64,000 nt of DNA from Methyloradius palustris (GCF_019703875.1 NZ_AP024110.1:930001-994000), one strand, 5' to 3'. Shown: positions 50,732 to 59,398, counted from the stretch's first letter. Numbers and translations: made by a program. The notes: generated from the letters alone by a model not told the origin.

Positions 50732-51297
50732 TGCTGTGGAATATCCCCAACAGCCTCACCGTATTGCGTATCTTCTTGATACCTGTATTCGTGGGGATTT
50801 TCTACCTGCCAGCCAGCGTGATTGAGCCGCATTGGATCAATTTTTCGGCAACATTAGTCTTTGCCCTTGCTGCGATTACTGATTGGCTTGATGGTTATCT
50901 TGCGCGCAGGCTTAACCAAACCTCTGCTTTCGGTGCTTTTCTTGACCCCGTGGCTGACAAATTGATGGTGGCTGCTGCATTGATTGTATTGGTTGAGCTT
51001 GGACGTACTGGCGCGATTACCGCCCTCATCATCATCGGCCGTGAAATTGCCATCAGCGCACTGCGTGAATGGATGGCAGGTACGGGTGATAAAGGTAGCG
51101 TAGCTGTCGCGACAATAGGTAAAGTGAAAACGGCGTTGCAGATGCTGGCGATATTGTTTTTGCTATATTCCGACCCAGTTGCCAATATAAATATTTATTT
51201 AATTGGTAAAGTGCTGATAGTGATTGCGGCATTTTTAACATTGCTGTCAATGGCTTACTATCTTAAAGCCGCCTGGCCGCGCATCAACCTGAAATAA
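50731..51297 (+). CDS. pgsA: CDP-diacylglycerol-glycerol-3-phosphate 3-phosphatidyltransferase
   Basis: A 188-residue CDP-alcohol phosphatidyltransferase. The full signature D-G-x2-A-R-x8-G-x3-D-x3-D is present in DGYLARRLNQTSAFGAFLDP and the following VADK. About five membrane helices. It makes phosphatidylglycerol phosphate. The start overlaps the uvrC stop (TAATG). This uvrC-pgsA-tRNA-Gly order is common in beta- and gammaproteobacteria. Confidence 0.96.
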   Translation: MLWNIPNSLTVLRIFLIPVFVGIFYLPASVIEPHWINFSATLVFALAAITDWLDGYLARRLNQTSAFGAFLDPVADKLMVAAALIVLVELGRTGAITALIIIGREIAISALREWMAGTGDKGSVAVATIGKVKTALQMLAILFLLYSDPVANINIYLIGKVLIVIAAFLTLLSMAYYLKAAWPRINLK

Positions 51298-51313
51298 GAA
51301 GCCAAAGTTAGCC

Positions 51314-51341
51314 TTGACACATGGCTGAAAATCCTTAGAAT
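51314..51341 (+). promoter_or_regulatory. Promoter of tRNA-Gly
   Basis: TTGACA at 51314-51319 and TAGAAT at 51336-51341, 16 bases apart, followed by a GC-rich AGCGCC discriminator typical of stringently controlled stable-RNA promoters, and the tRNA at 51358. Confidence 0.8.
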
Positions 51342-51357
51342 AGCGCCTTCTTTCGAT

Positions 51358-51433
<76 letters not shown>

Positions 51434-51440
51434 TACAAAA

Positions 51441-51476
51441 TAAAGGGAAGGCACTATTCAAGTTGCTTTCCCTTTA
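51441..51476 (+). terminator. Hairpin between tRNA-Gly and tRNA-Cys
   Basis: Arms TAAAGGGAA and TTCCCTTTA form 9 bp around an 18-base loop. It could be a weak terminator or a processing structure in a two-tRNA transcript. Confidence 0.45.
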
Positions 51477-51517
51477 TTGCTTTAAACCAGTACCTGCACT
51501 TTCGGTAAAACGGTTCT

Positions 51518-51591
51518 GGCGCGATAGCAAAATGGTTATGCCGCGGCCTGCAAAGCCGTTTACGCCGGTTCGATTCCGGCTCGCGCCTCCA
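51518..51591 (+). tRNA. tRNA-Cys (GCA anticodon)
   Basis: A 74-base cloverleaf with acceptor GGCGCGA / TCGCGCC, anticodon GCA in GGCCTGCAAAGCC, T arm GGTTCGATTCC, encoded CCA. No separate strong promoter was seen, so it is probably co-transcribed with tRNA-Gly. Confidence 0.96.
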
Positions 51592-51779
51592 AAAATTCAA
51601 ATCATCCCACATCAATAATCTCAAAACCCCTGTATTAAATCCAAATTCAGCTTATTGTTCGAATCACATCGCATCAACTCATTAAATTGTTTTATATTCG
51701 CTACTTTGCAGCAATCTGTTATTGCAATAGTCACATTTATCAACAGCCGCAATAAGTTAATAAATAAGGATGGAATAAA

Positions 51780-52385
51780 ATGTTTGATAATGTTTTTGCG
51801 TTTTTTGAACAGTTACTTACAAACTTCACTTGGACAAGACTAACATTTACAATTGTTGTCCTATTTTTAGTTGGTAGTACATTCATTGGATATGAGTCTT
51901 ATACACATCATTTCGCCTTAAATCGCATAAGCGAAGAAGCTAAGATTCTTGACCAGCTTGTAGCTATTTCTGAAAAAATAGATGCTAAAGATAAAGAAGT
52001 CTTAATTGACCAATCTTTTAGGTCTCTTGCAACAGCATACAACATTGAGCTTTCGCCAAATTCGTATTCAGATTCTGCAATACCACATAATTTAATTCCC
52101 CCCATTTCAGATCAGCTAAGCAGATCGTTATATGTTGCACTGCCTTGGTTCATGTTGAGTATATTTTTTGCCTTTACTATGACGGGAGACAAAGGCAACG
52201 CTATAGCAGGAGTCATCGTATTCGCTATAATTTTTATAGCGTTAGGAAATTGCCTTCCTGAATTTTCTCAGACATGGATAAATAAGTGGCTTTACCCTTG
52301 GGGCTCAATGCTAATTACAATTGCTTTAATTATGATTTGGGATAGAAGGAATAAAATTAGAATGTCTCAGGGAGCACATAGTTAA
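51780..52385 (+). CDS. Hypothetical membrane protein (201 aa), AT-rich
   Basis: A 201-residue protein with a helix near the N-terminus (LTFTIVVLFLVGSTFIGYE, ~21-39), a polar helical stretch with possible coiled coil (EEAKILDQLVAISEKIDAKD), and three hydrophobic helices in the C-terminal half. I recognise no family. An in-frame start further upstream is possible but the ATG at 51780 has an AAGGATGG-type upstream sequence. Codon use is distinctly more AT-rich than the housekeeping genes, which suggests recent acquisition next to the tRNA pair. Confidence 0.7.
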   Translation: MFDNVFAFFEQLLTNFTWTRLTFTIVVLFLVGSTFIGYESYTHHFALNRISEEAKILDQLVAISEKIDAKDKEVLIDQSFRSLATAYNIELSPNSYSDSAIPHNLIPPISDQLSRSLYVALPWFMLSIFFAFTMTGDKGNAIAGVIVFAIIFIALGNCLPEFSQTWINKWLYPWGSMLITIALIMIWDRRNKIRMSQGAHS

Positions 52386-52387
52386 TT

Positions 52388-52495
52388 ATGATGCCAACAA
52401 AGAGTGTGATTGTATGGATAATTGTGGCAATTCCAGTTTTTATAATTGCTGCTCTGACAGGCATGATCTGGGCTATAAAATCTATTGGAATTTAG
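52388..52495 (+). CDS. Small membrane peptide (35 aa)
   Basis: A 35-residue ORF two bases behind the 201-aa gene, beginning MMPTKSVIVWIIVAIPVF and mostly one transmembrane helix ending WAIKSIGI. Its ribosome-binding site is weak, so translation would rely on coupling. Hydrophobic small ORFs may arise by chance in AT-rich DNA, hence moderate confidence. The 256 bases after it hold nothing I can name. Confidence 0.45.
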   Translation: MMPTKSVIVWIIVAIPVFIIAALTGMIWAIKSIGI

Positions 52496-52751
52496 GATGG
52501 GAATACAATAAGAAATCGTACCTCTGGGTTAACTTCTGTGGGTTACTAAAATATCTAAAACTCTCGCTATCTATTGTCTTAATTTAATCATGTGGGCGGG
52601 GCTGACCTCCATACTCCCCAACTAAAACTGTTTCATGTAAAGTGCTTGCAAGCTTTGCTACCAAACAACTTAGCCGTAGTAAATTTAGTTGTTTAATAGT
52701 CACAATGTTGCTGGATTCAATCGTAGAGTTGAAAAGGGTTGTAGGTAAATA

Positions 52752-53504
52752 ATGGGTGAAAATCGTTTTGATAAGTTCGTGGAATGGATTTTCTCCAAGG
52801 CGCCTTATGAGCTCAGCGCTATCGATGCTGCTGACAAATTTCACAAAAGCATGCGCACTACGGCCAAGTGTTGTTATATCGCTTCTGTGCGATTGCAGCG
52901 TCAGGCAAAACTCTCGTATTTCACTGCTGGGTTTCTTACCGTTGGCTTAATACTGATTCCCCTTATCCAGAATTCAAATTTCCAGATTGCCTTTGCGCCT
53001 AGTGTGCTGCATATGATGCAAATCTTTCTGGGCACTGCTGTTCTGGTCTATCTAGTGATGATTGCTTTGTCTAAATGTGATGTAAGGGCGAGGCAGTTTC
53101 AAGAATGTGAAGCCAAGATCAAAGCGTTGATTCAAGCGTTTAATAAAGAGCGTTCTTTGGGCTTTGAGCCTTTAACGCCAGCGCGGCTTGATGAGTTTCA
53201 GGCGCACTATGTTGCGATATTGGCTGAGCTTGAGAGCCATCACCCTAATGACTATCGATTCGCTACCTTAGAGATGTTTCGCGATTACTACATTACAGGC
53301 CTGCCAAGGCTGAAGCTCTATGCTAGCGCCCATATCATCAGGACTTTTGTCTTTATTATTCCTATTGTGTTGATGCTGATAGAAGTTATTTTTATCGCGG
53401 ATATGCTGGGTGCAACGCAGGTGATTACGCCACATCTGGGCGCTAAAGTAATAGATACCAGGTTGAGCCACGCATTAAGTGAACTGCCTGCTGACGCACC
53501 TTAA
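52752..53504 (+). CDS. SLATT-like two-helix membrane protein (250 aa)
   Basis: A 250-residue protein with a hydrophilic N-terminus, the basic stretch SVRLQRQAKLSYFTAGFLTV running into a helix (~55-72), a second helix (~83-106), a charged coiled-coil-like region (ARQFQECEAKIKALIQAFNKE), the motif LESHHPNDYRF, and a last helix pair near 205-225. The layout and the ESHHPNDY motif resemble SLATT domains, known as pore-forming effectors in nucleotide-sensing defence systems. No SMODS, SLOG, CD-NTase or reverse transcriptase gene lies beside it. Family assignment is tentative. Its stop shares TTAA with the convergent COG4705 gene. Confidence 0.6.
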   Translation: MGENRFDKFVEWIFSKAPYELSAIDAADKFHKSMRTTAKCCYIASVRLQRQAKLSYFTAGFLTVGLILIPLIQNSNFQIAFAPSVLHMMQIFLGTAVLVYLVMIALSKCDVRARQFQECEAKIKALIQAFNKERSLGFEPLTPARLDEFQAHYVAILAELESHHPNDYRFATLEMFRDYYITGLPRLKLYASAHIIRTFVFIIPIVLMLIEVIFIADMLGATQVITPHLGAKVIDTRLSHALSELPADAP

Positions 53505-54253
53505 TGCGCTTGCTTGGCGGCTTTTTGCGGAATGAGCAATATGCAGGCAACGATCACTACTAATAGCGCGATAGAAGCTGAGTAGCGACTTAACTCTAAA
53601 CCACCTTTGCTGAGCGGCTTATCAAGAAAATCGCCAACCACTGCGCCAAGTGGGCGAGTGAGAATAAAGGCAGCCCAGAAGAGTGCTGTGCGTGAAATAG
53701 TTGTCCAGTAATAGGCGGCTGCAATAGCCACTAACATCGCACTAAACACCATTGCCCCACCAACGTAGCCCAAGCCAGCGGTGTCGGCTGTCCAATCCCC
53801 CAACGCAGTGCCCAGTGTCTGTGAGAACATGATGGTGACCCAGTAAAATATCTCAGACTGACGAGAGCTGATGCTGCTGACGGCGATTGTGCCTAATGTT
53901 CTATACCAAATCAGCAGGGAAGCTATGAGTAGCGTAAACAAAATAGCGGTGCCGCCAGCATAGCCAATGCCCAGTGAGCGCGTGGCACAGTCTGCCAGGG
54001 TTGTGCCCACAGTGGTGGTGGCAATAATCGTTAGCCAATAAAGAAATACATGGAATTTCTTGGCCGAAACCTGGGCAGTGACTGCAATGGCAAAAATGAC
54101 TGCAAATATGCCAGTGCTTACCAGATAGCCAAGATCCATAGACATCGAGACTGCATCACCACCAGTTTCACCAAGGGTAGTCGCCAGTATTTTCACTATC
54201 CAGAAAATCAGCGTGACCTCTGGTACTTTGCTTAATGCTTCTTGGTTTGTCAT
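53501..54253 (-). CDS. COG4705-type membrane protein with fourfold repeat
   Basis: A 250-residue polytopic protein counted from ATG 54253 (a GTG eight codons upstream is possible). Four related motifs are spaced along it: LATTLGETGGDAVS, TVGTTLADCATRSLG, QTLGTALGDWTADTAG and RPLGAVVGDFLDKPL, each near a helix start. This is a repeat of a two-helix unit with a conserved Gly-Asp/Glu, as in COG4705. Acidic residues in membrane repeats suggest cation transport, but the function is not established. It overlaps the SLATT-like gene by four bases at the stop. Confidence 0.85.
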   Translation of the reverse strand: MTNQEALSKVPEVTLIFWIVKILATTLGETGGDAVSMSMDLGYLVSTGIFAVIFAIAVTAQVSAKKFHVFLYWLTIIATTTVGTTLADCATRSLGIGYAGGTAILFTLLIASLLIWYRTLGTIAVSSISSRQSEIFYWVTIMFSQTLGTALGDWTADTAGLGYVGGAMVFSAMLVAIAAAYYWTTISRTALFWAAFILTRPLGAVVGDFLDKPLSKGGLELSRYSASIALLVVIVACILLIPQKAAKQAH

Positions 54254-54296
54254 ATTGGTTTTTCTAAGTTGATTCACTGCCTAGGTGCTTTGCGTA

Positions 54297-54488
54297 CTAT
54301 TTTCCGCCAAGCGCTTTTTCAATCTTTTGGTCGGTTTTATATTGGCTGAGCGCATACACAGACCATATTGCAGCGGGAATCCAGCCTATCAATGTAATCT
54401 GTAAAATCAGGCAGATGATGCCAGCGAAGGGGCGGCCAATGGTGAAAAATTGAAACCAGGGGAGCAGGATGGCAAGTAAAAGACGCAT
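54297..54488 (-). CDS. YqaE/Pmp3 family membrane protein (63 aa)
   Basis: A 63-residue protein with two membrane helices. The N-terminus MRLLLAILLPWFQFFTIGRP and the following AGIICLILQITLIGWIPAAIW (in part) fit the Pmp3/YqaE/stress-response family, although the usual PPL motif is replaced. The C-terminus is lysine-rich. It precedes the COG4705 gene by 43 bases on the same strand. Small proteins of this family affect membrane potential in yeast; role in bacteria is unclear. Confidence 0.85.
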   Translation of the reverse strand: MRLLLAILLPWFQFFTIGRPFAGIICLILQITLIGWIPAAIWSVYALSQYKTDQKIEKALGGK

Positions 54489-54561
54489 GAATTTTCCTCA
54501 AATATTGGTGTGTTTAAGTGTAACTAATCTTAGTCATTAGCGAACCCAATAGTGATTATAT

Positions 54562-56952
54562 TCATTTCATCTTTTTATATAAATCCTTGGATTTTTTATT
54601 GGTGGCCGTCCAGCTTTCAAGCCATTTACCGAATTGATCGGCAGGCATGGGTTTGCTGATGAAATATCCTTGGCCAAAGTCACAACCCAAGCCTTCTAAC
54701 GCCGTCCATACATTCTGGTTTTCTATACCCTCAGCGACGACTTTCAAGCCAAGGTTATGCCCGAGGTCAACTGTAGAACGGATGATGTTCACATCGGCTT
54801 TATCATTCTCCATATTGAGCACGAAAGATTTATCGATTTTTAGCTCGCTGACGGGCAGGTTTTTCAGGTAGCTGAGAGATGAATAGCCTGTACCAAAGTC
54901 ATCAATGGATAATTTGAGCCCCATATCCGAAAGCACATTGAGTGTATTCAATGCGCGCTTGGGGTCGTCCATAATGCTGCTCTCTGTGATCTCGAGCGAG
55001 ATGGCGTGGTTGGACAGCTTATTTGCCGTCAACATTTCCTGGATTTTATTAGGTAGCAAGTGATCAACCAGATCGCGCGCTGACAGGTTGATGGCAATAA
55101 CAGGCGCGGGCAGATGGTGCTCATGCTGCCATTCGCCACTGAATCTGGCGACTTCAGCCAGCATCCACATACTGATTTTATTGATATTGCCGCTTTGTTC
55201 TGCAAAGGGGATGAAGCTATCAGGGTAAATCAGGCCTTTTTGCGGGTGATTCCATCTAATCAAAGCTTCTGCGCCAATTACGTGGCCTGTGCCTAAGTCG
55301 ATTTTTGGTTGCAGGTAAAGCGCCAGTTGATTGGTCTCTACGGCTGATTTGAGCTCGCTGGCAAAAGTCAGGCTTTGCTGGCTGCTTACATCATGGTTGC
55401 TATCGTAGATCAAAGCACCTGCGCCGCTAGACTTAGTGGCATACATCGCCATTTCAGCGCGGCTCAACAGCAATTCAGCAGTGTCTGCATGCTCAGGGTA
55501 GCTGGCAACGCCTATGCCTGCACTTAAATCAATGGATTGGTCGTTCACCTCAATGGGTTTTTCCAGCAATTGCAAAATGCTCTTTGCAGTTTCTAAGGCT
55601 GCTTCAGCGCTGGTGTTTGGCAACAATATTGAAAACTCATCGCCACCAAATCTGGCCACCAGGTAATGCGTGGCATGCATGTTGGCTTTTAATCTTTCGG
55701 CAATTTTTTTCAGCAGTTGGTCGCCAGCTCTATGCCCGATGACGTTATTGATCTGTTTGAATCTGTTCAAGTCCATGACCAGAACAGATAAAGGTTTATT
55801 GGTATTTGCACCTTCGGCGATGGCTTGTGCAATCGATTGAATGAATGACGCGCGATTAGGTAAATCTGTTAGCTCATCCCAATACGCAAGTTTTGTGATG
55901 TGCTGCTCACGTATCGCAATCGCCTCGCGCATGCGGTTTAGTGCACGCCCCAGATTACCTATTTCATCTTTCCGTTTAACTTCTACCACTGTGGAGTAAT
56001 CACCTTGCTCCAATTTCTCTGCACTTTTTGCCAGCTCAGTGAGCGGTTGGGTAATGCGTTTTGACGTGATCAAACTGCCAATCACAAAGACTATCGCGCC
56101 GAGTATGGTCAATATCAGCAGTTTAAATTGCAGTGCCCGGTAAGGCTCGGTTGCTTCACTAATAGAGCGTTGTAAAACGGCCACCATTGATTGGTCACCA
56201 TGCGCGAATATATTTACAATACGGCTGCCGTAAGTGGATTCACTGACTTCAATTTCGGTGTTCATCGAGTTGCTCGGCAGCGCGCGGGGCATGCTCTGGG
56301 TGAGATCAAGCAAGGATGACCTGCCCAGCGTTGAGGTTTCTGACCGCCAGACATCGTCCTTATCTTTAATCAGGAAAGACACATCCAGCAGTGTCAAATT
56401 GCGTAAACGCATGGCCAGATTGTTATCAATCACAAAGCCCATGACCACCCAGCCGATGACTACTGGTGCTTTGACTGGCACAACCACCAATTGGTACGGG
56501 CGGTTGTTGAGCACGACGATTTCATTGGCATCGCCCTGTGAGCGAGCATTCATGAGGAGCTGTGAAATCTTGCTGTTATCCTCATTCATAGCATCTTCGC
56601 CAGCTGAGGCCACTTGCTCCCCATCATTATTAAAAAACATGGCGATATTGGCATTGATGCGGGATTGATGGTTAGCCAAGGCAGAGTTGATGGTTTCAAT
56701 ATCTTTACTGCTCACAGCCTGCCTGAAACCATAATCAGAGGCCAGAATACGTGCACTCAGGCTCAGGCTTTCTGCATTTTGATCCAGCAAATTATGGAAA
56801 ATCTGCTCACCTACCTGCAATTGCTCGTTGATCGATGCGCGCGCGTTGGTGCCTATGCTATGACGAATAGCGATGAAGCCGATGAATTGAATCACCAGAA
56901 TCAAAGTGAGAAAAACAAAAGTAATCCGCTTTTTTAAGCTATTGAATTGCAT
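54562..56952 (-). CDS. Membrane-anchored GGDEF-EAL c-di-GMP enzyme with HAMP domain
   Basis: A 796-residue protein. TM helix 1 (~12-32), a periplasmic sensor of ~240 residues, TM helix 2 (~276-298), a HAMP domain (~300-350), GGDEF (~355-520) with intact GGDEF in ARFGGDEFSILLP, and EAL (~535-780). EAL catalytic residues all appear present: GAEALIRW, NLSARDL, EITESS, IDDFGTGYSS, LKIDKSF, VAEGIE and DFGQGYF. No RxxD inhibitory site is seen five residues before GGDEF. It could make or degrade c-di-GMP. It is the last of three genes behind a truncated haemoglobin and a cupredoxin, suggesting redox or copper input. Confidence 0.95.
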   Translation of the reverse strand: MQFNSLKKRITFVFLTLILVIQFIGFIAIRHSIGTNARASINEQLQVGEQIFHNLLDQNAESLSLSARILASDYGFRQAVSSKDIETINSALANHQSRINANIAMFFNNDGEQVASAGEDAMNEDNSKISQLLMNARSQGDANEIVVLNNRPYQLVVVPVKAPVVIGWVVMGFVIDNNLAMRLRNLTLLDVSFLIKDKDDVWRSETSTLGRSSLLDLTQSMPRALPSNSMNTEIEVSESTYGSRIVNIFAHGDQSMVAVLQRSISEATEPYRALQFKLLILTILGAIVFVIGSLITSKRITQPLTELAKSAEKLEQGDYSTVVEVKRKDEIGNLGRALNRMREAIAIREQHITKLAYWDELTDLPNRASFIQSIAQAIAEGANTNKPLSVLVMDLNRFKQINNVIGHRAGDQLLKKIAERLKANMHATHYLVARFGGDEFSILLPNTSAEAALETAKSILQLLEKPIEVNDQSIDLSAGIGVASYPEHADTAELLLSRAEMAMYATKSSGAGALIYDSNHDVSSQQSLTFASELKSAVETNQLALYLQPKIDLGTGHVIGAEALIRWNHPQKGLIYPDSFIPFAEQSGNINKISMWMLAEVARFSGEWQHEHHLPAPVIAINLSARDLVDHLLPNKIQEMLTANKLSNHAISLEITESSIMDDPKRALNTLNVLSDMGLKLSIDDFGTGYSSLSYLKNLPVSELKIDKSFVLNMENDKADVNIIRSTVDLGHNLGLKVVAEGIENQNVWTALEGLGCDFGQGYFISKPMPADQFGKWLESWTATNKKSKDLYKKMK

Positions 56953-56970
56953 TGGGTCTGGGTCATTAAA

Positions 56971-57627
56971 TTATTTGCTGATGATGAGTGCATTGGCTTG
57001 TATCTCTAGCTTAACGGCAGCCTGCTCGGAGCCTTTAACGCTGATGGTTTGCATATCCGTATAATTTTCTTTGGCGACTGCGTAATGCCATGTTTTAAGT
57101 TGATAACTGCCATTAGGTAAATCTGCCAATTTCGCTTTGCCATTCACATCCGTTTTCGTGAAATAAGGCGTATCGACAATATTCACATAGGCAATCATCT
57201 GGTCATGGATGTTGCAGCCAAGTACGGCAATGCCCGCTTTATCAAAGGTCACTGGCGCTGCGGGCACCCCTGCATATAGCTTGAGCTCAAATGTTTTGGC
57301 AGGGGAGAATGAATACACATGGTGCCTTACCGTATCGTTATTAGGGAAAGTAACACTGGCGCCTGTTTGAACCACCGTGACTAGCGGGATGAATCTACGA
57401 CCTTTTTGCGCAATCATTGCAGTCGCGGCTGGTGTGGCAGTTTGTTTATTGGCTGGCTCGGCATATACCACAGCATCTTGCAGTGGGTTGCCAGCCATGT
57501 CCGTGACCGTAACGTTGATTTCGCCTGCGCAAGATAGGCTACTTGCCAGCAATATCCCTAACGTGCAGATGAGCCCAAAGGCTCCTCGGGGCTCAATCAT
57601 GAAATAGTGGTTTGTGGGCTTGTTCAT
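56971..57627 (-). CDS. Secreted cupredoxin-like 'methylamine utilization protein'
   Basis: A 218-residue secreted protein with a signal peptide ending near SCAGE (~35). The cupredoxin domain shows candidate type-1 copper ligands: His102/103 in VRHHVYSF, Cys138, His141 and Met144 in GCNIHDQMIAY. The C-terminal part has DVNGKAKLADLPNGSYQLKTW, typical of a carboxypeptidase-regulatory-like beta fold. Proteins of this kind are annotated as methylamine utilization proteins, but no methylamine dehydrogenase genes are here. Only 18 bases separate it from the GGDEF-EAL gene, and it follows the haemoglobin gene by seven bases. Confidence 0.85.
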   Translation of the reverse strand: MNKPTNHYFMIEPRGAFGLICTLGILLASSLSCAGEINVTVTDMAGNPLQDAVVYAEPANKQTATPAATAMIAQKGRRFIPLVTVVQTGASVTFPNNDTVRHHVYSFSPAKTFELKLYAGVPAAPVTFDKAGIAVLGCNIHDQMIAYVNIVDTPYFTKTDVNGKAKLADLPNGSYQLKTWHYAVAKENYTDMQTISVKGSEQAAVKLEIQANALIISK

Positions 57628-57634
57628 CAGTATC

Positions 57635-58114
57635 TTAAGGTTTGATTGTGTCGCCAGTCGCTGGGGTAGGCCCTGTCACAATGTCACGCTTCATTGGGGC
57701 TAATAGTTTCAGCATTTCATTTTTCTCGCGTGTGCCAACATGGCGGTTTAATGATTCACGTAAATCTTCTACCATCAGCTCAAACTCTGCTTGGGTAATG
57801 CCTGATTGCGAATGGGCTTTTTTCATCGTCTCGCCATCGTAAGTGCAAGGCCCACCGCTAATCACACAAAGCTGATTCACAATGCTTTGCTTCAGGGTTT
57901 TGAGCTTGATGCCTTCAAACGAGCGCTTGGTTTTTGGGTCTGTGGATACTTGGTTAATCGTCTCATCTACGACCACCGTAATGACAGGTAATCCACCCAT
58001 GCGTTCAAAAAGAGAGGTTTGGGGTGGCTGGCTTGCGCAACCTTGCATCCATGCAATTGTCATCAGTAACGTTGAAGCTAAAAATAGCTTGGATATTGTT
58101 TTATTAACCAACAT
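57635..58114 (-). CDS. Lipoprotein-anchored group 1 truncated haemoglobin
   Basis: A 159-residue protein with a lipoprotein signal (lipobox MQGC, Cys26) and a truncated-haemoglobin domain. Domain evidence: SLFERMGGLPVITVVVDETI, the middle CTYDGETMKKAHSQSGIT with a candidate proximal histidine, and TQAEFELMVEDL, as in group 1 globins. An exported, lipid-anchored globin is unusual since most are cytoplasmic. It might bind O2, NO or H2O2 at the envelope. First gene of the minus-strand trio and divergent from DUF3034 with a 156-base intergenic region. Confidence 0.88.
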   Translation of the reverse strand: MLVNKTISKLFLASTLLMTIAWMQGCASQPPQTSLFERMGGLPVITVVVDETINQVSTDPKTKRSFEGIKLKTLKQSIVNQLCVISGGPCTYDGETMKKAHSQSGITQAEFELMVEDLRESLNRHVGTREKNEMLKLLAPMKRDIVTGPTPATGDTIKP

Positions 58115-58270
58115 TTGAAATCCTTATAGTATTACGCAATATCATTTGCATGATATTTGCTATGTATTTAACGTAGCTAAAACCTTACATTTTTATAGTA
58201 GCAATAAGTGTTCTTAAACGGCTATTTTTAACAAATTTGAAGCTCATTAAAGAATATATTAAGGATACAT

Positions 58271-59146
58271 ATGGTCAAGTTTTTTACAAATTACATTACT
58301 CCAATATTGGTCGTACTTTGTGGCTTATTCATTACATCTACGTCCCAAGCGGGAGACAGGCTGCTTGCGACAGGCGGCGTCACGCAAATTGAAGGCGCAG
58401 CTGGGGGCGGTCTTGTTCCTTGGGCACTCATTTCTGGTTATGCGACACAAGACCAAATTGGTGGCTCAGCCTTTTTTACTAAAGCCAGAACAGACGGCGG
58501 TTTTGATTTACAGAGTGGTGGAGTGAGTGTGGGTTTCAACAACCGCGTTGAAATTTCGGCAAGCCAGATGCGCTTTGGCTTGAGTAATACCGTGCCAGGT
58601 CAGCATATCAATTTGACTACGCTAGGTGCAAAAGTCAGGCTATTTGGTGATGCTGTTTATGATCAAGATAATTGGATTCCCCAAGTCTCAGCAGGTATTC
58701 AATTCAAACATAATGAAGACTTTAATTCAGTACCCAAAGCCATAGGTGCAGTAAAAGCAGATGGTGTTGATGGTTATATTGCGGCTACCAAACTGTTTTT
58801 AGGCGCAGTGTATGGCAGAAATTTATTAGTCAACGGCACCCTGCAAGCGACTAAAGCTAACCAGTTTGGCTTGCTAGGTTTTGGCGGTGACAAAAATGAT
58901 GATTATCTGCTGGAGCCTGCTGGTTCGATTGCATTAATGCTGACCGACAAAGTGTTTCTAGGCGCTGAATATCGCGCCAAGCCAGATAACCTCAGTGCAT
59001 TCAAAGAGCAAGACGCCAAAGATATTTTTGTGGCTTGGTTCCCTAATAAATATCTAGGTATTACTACTGCCTATGTTGATCTAGGCAACATCGCCAACAA
59101 ACCAGACCAAACGGCTTGGTATATATCAGGCCAGATTTCTTACTAA
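58271..59146 (+). CDS. DUF3034 outer-membrane family protein
   Basis: A 291-residue protein with a signal peptide (CGLFITSTSQAG, cleaved near residue 28). The mature protein starts GDRLLATGGVTQIEGAAGGG and is rich in alternating beta segments ending in an aromatic residue (YISGQISY), as in outer-membrane beta barrels; this matches DUF3034. Function unknown. It diverges from the haemoglobin-cupredoxin-GGDEF/EAL operon, and I recall DUF3034 co-occurring with these genes in methylotrophs and methanotrophs. The second copy of the 138-bp repeat begins six bases behind its stop. Confidence 0.88.
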   Translation: MVKFFTNYITPILVVLCGLFITSTSQAGDRLLATGGVTQIEGAAGGGLVPWALISGYATQDQIGGSAFFTKARTDGGFDLQSGGVSVGFNNRVEISASQMRFGLSNTVPGQHINLTTLGAKVRLFGDAVYDQDNWIPQVSAGIQFKHNEDFNSVPKAIGAVKADGVDGYIAATKLFLGAVYGRNLLVNGTLQATKANQFGLLGFGGDKNDDYLLEPAGSIALMLTDKVFLGAEYRAKPDNLSAFKEQDAKDIFVAWFPNKYLGITTAYVDLGNIANKPDQTAWYISGQISY

Positions 59147-59152
59147 GGAAAC

Positions 59153-59290
59153 TCTGCTTAAGCCTGACTTCGTCGCTATGCTTCGTTACTCACACAAAAT
59201 TTCTCCTTACATATTACATATATGCCGCGTCAAAATTTTGTGTTCGTACCTCGCCTAGCTTAGAACTCAGACTTAATCAGAACCTCCTTA
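59153..59290. repeat. 138-bp palindromic repeat, copy 2
   Basis: Same length and orientation as copy 1 (21436-21573), about ten mismatches by eye. It begins six bases behind the DUF3034 stop, again directly 3' of a plus-strand gene. Inner arms ACACAAAATTT / AAATTTTGTGT are perfectly conserved, while the outer arms differ slightly, the left outer end being TTAAGCCTGA here. Confidence 0.85.
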
Positions 59291-59392
59291 ACTTGAGTCA
59301 TAAAAGCCTGAAGATTACTTATTTAGGTTTATACGCCAAACAGAAATCTTTCCAGCAGCGAATCTTAAGTAGTAAAAAACCGTCACAAAGGT

Positions 59393-59398
59393 TAAAAT
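59393..59398 (+). promoter_or_regulatory. Candidate -10 of the tRNA-Leu promoter
   Basis: TAAAAT followed by an ACGCCCCGC discriminator, as in growth-rate-controlled stable-RNA promoters. The -35 region is weak. A terminator-like hairpin lies between this and the tRNA. Confidence 0.4.

Noticed and set aside
52584..52844. An 86-codon minus-strand frame overlapping the start of the SLATT-like gene
   Set aside because: No ribosome-binding site, and it runs antisense into the better supported gene.
51518..53504. Genomic island integrated at the tRNA-Cys gene
   Set aside because: No integrase gene and no direct repeat of the tRNA 3' end was found downstream, so integration at the tRNA is not supported, only AT-rich composition.
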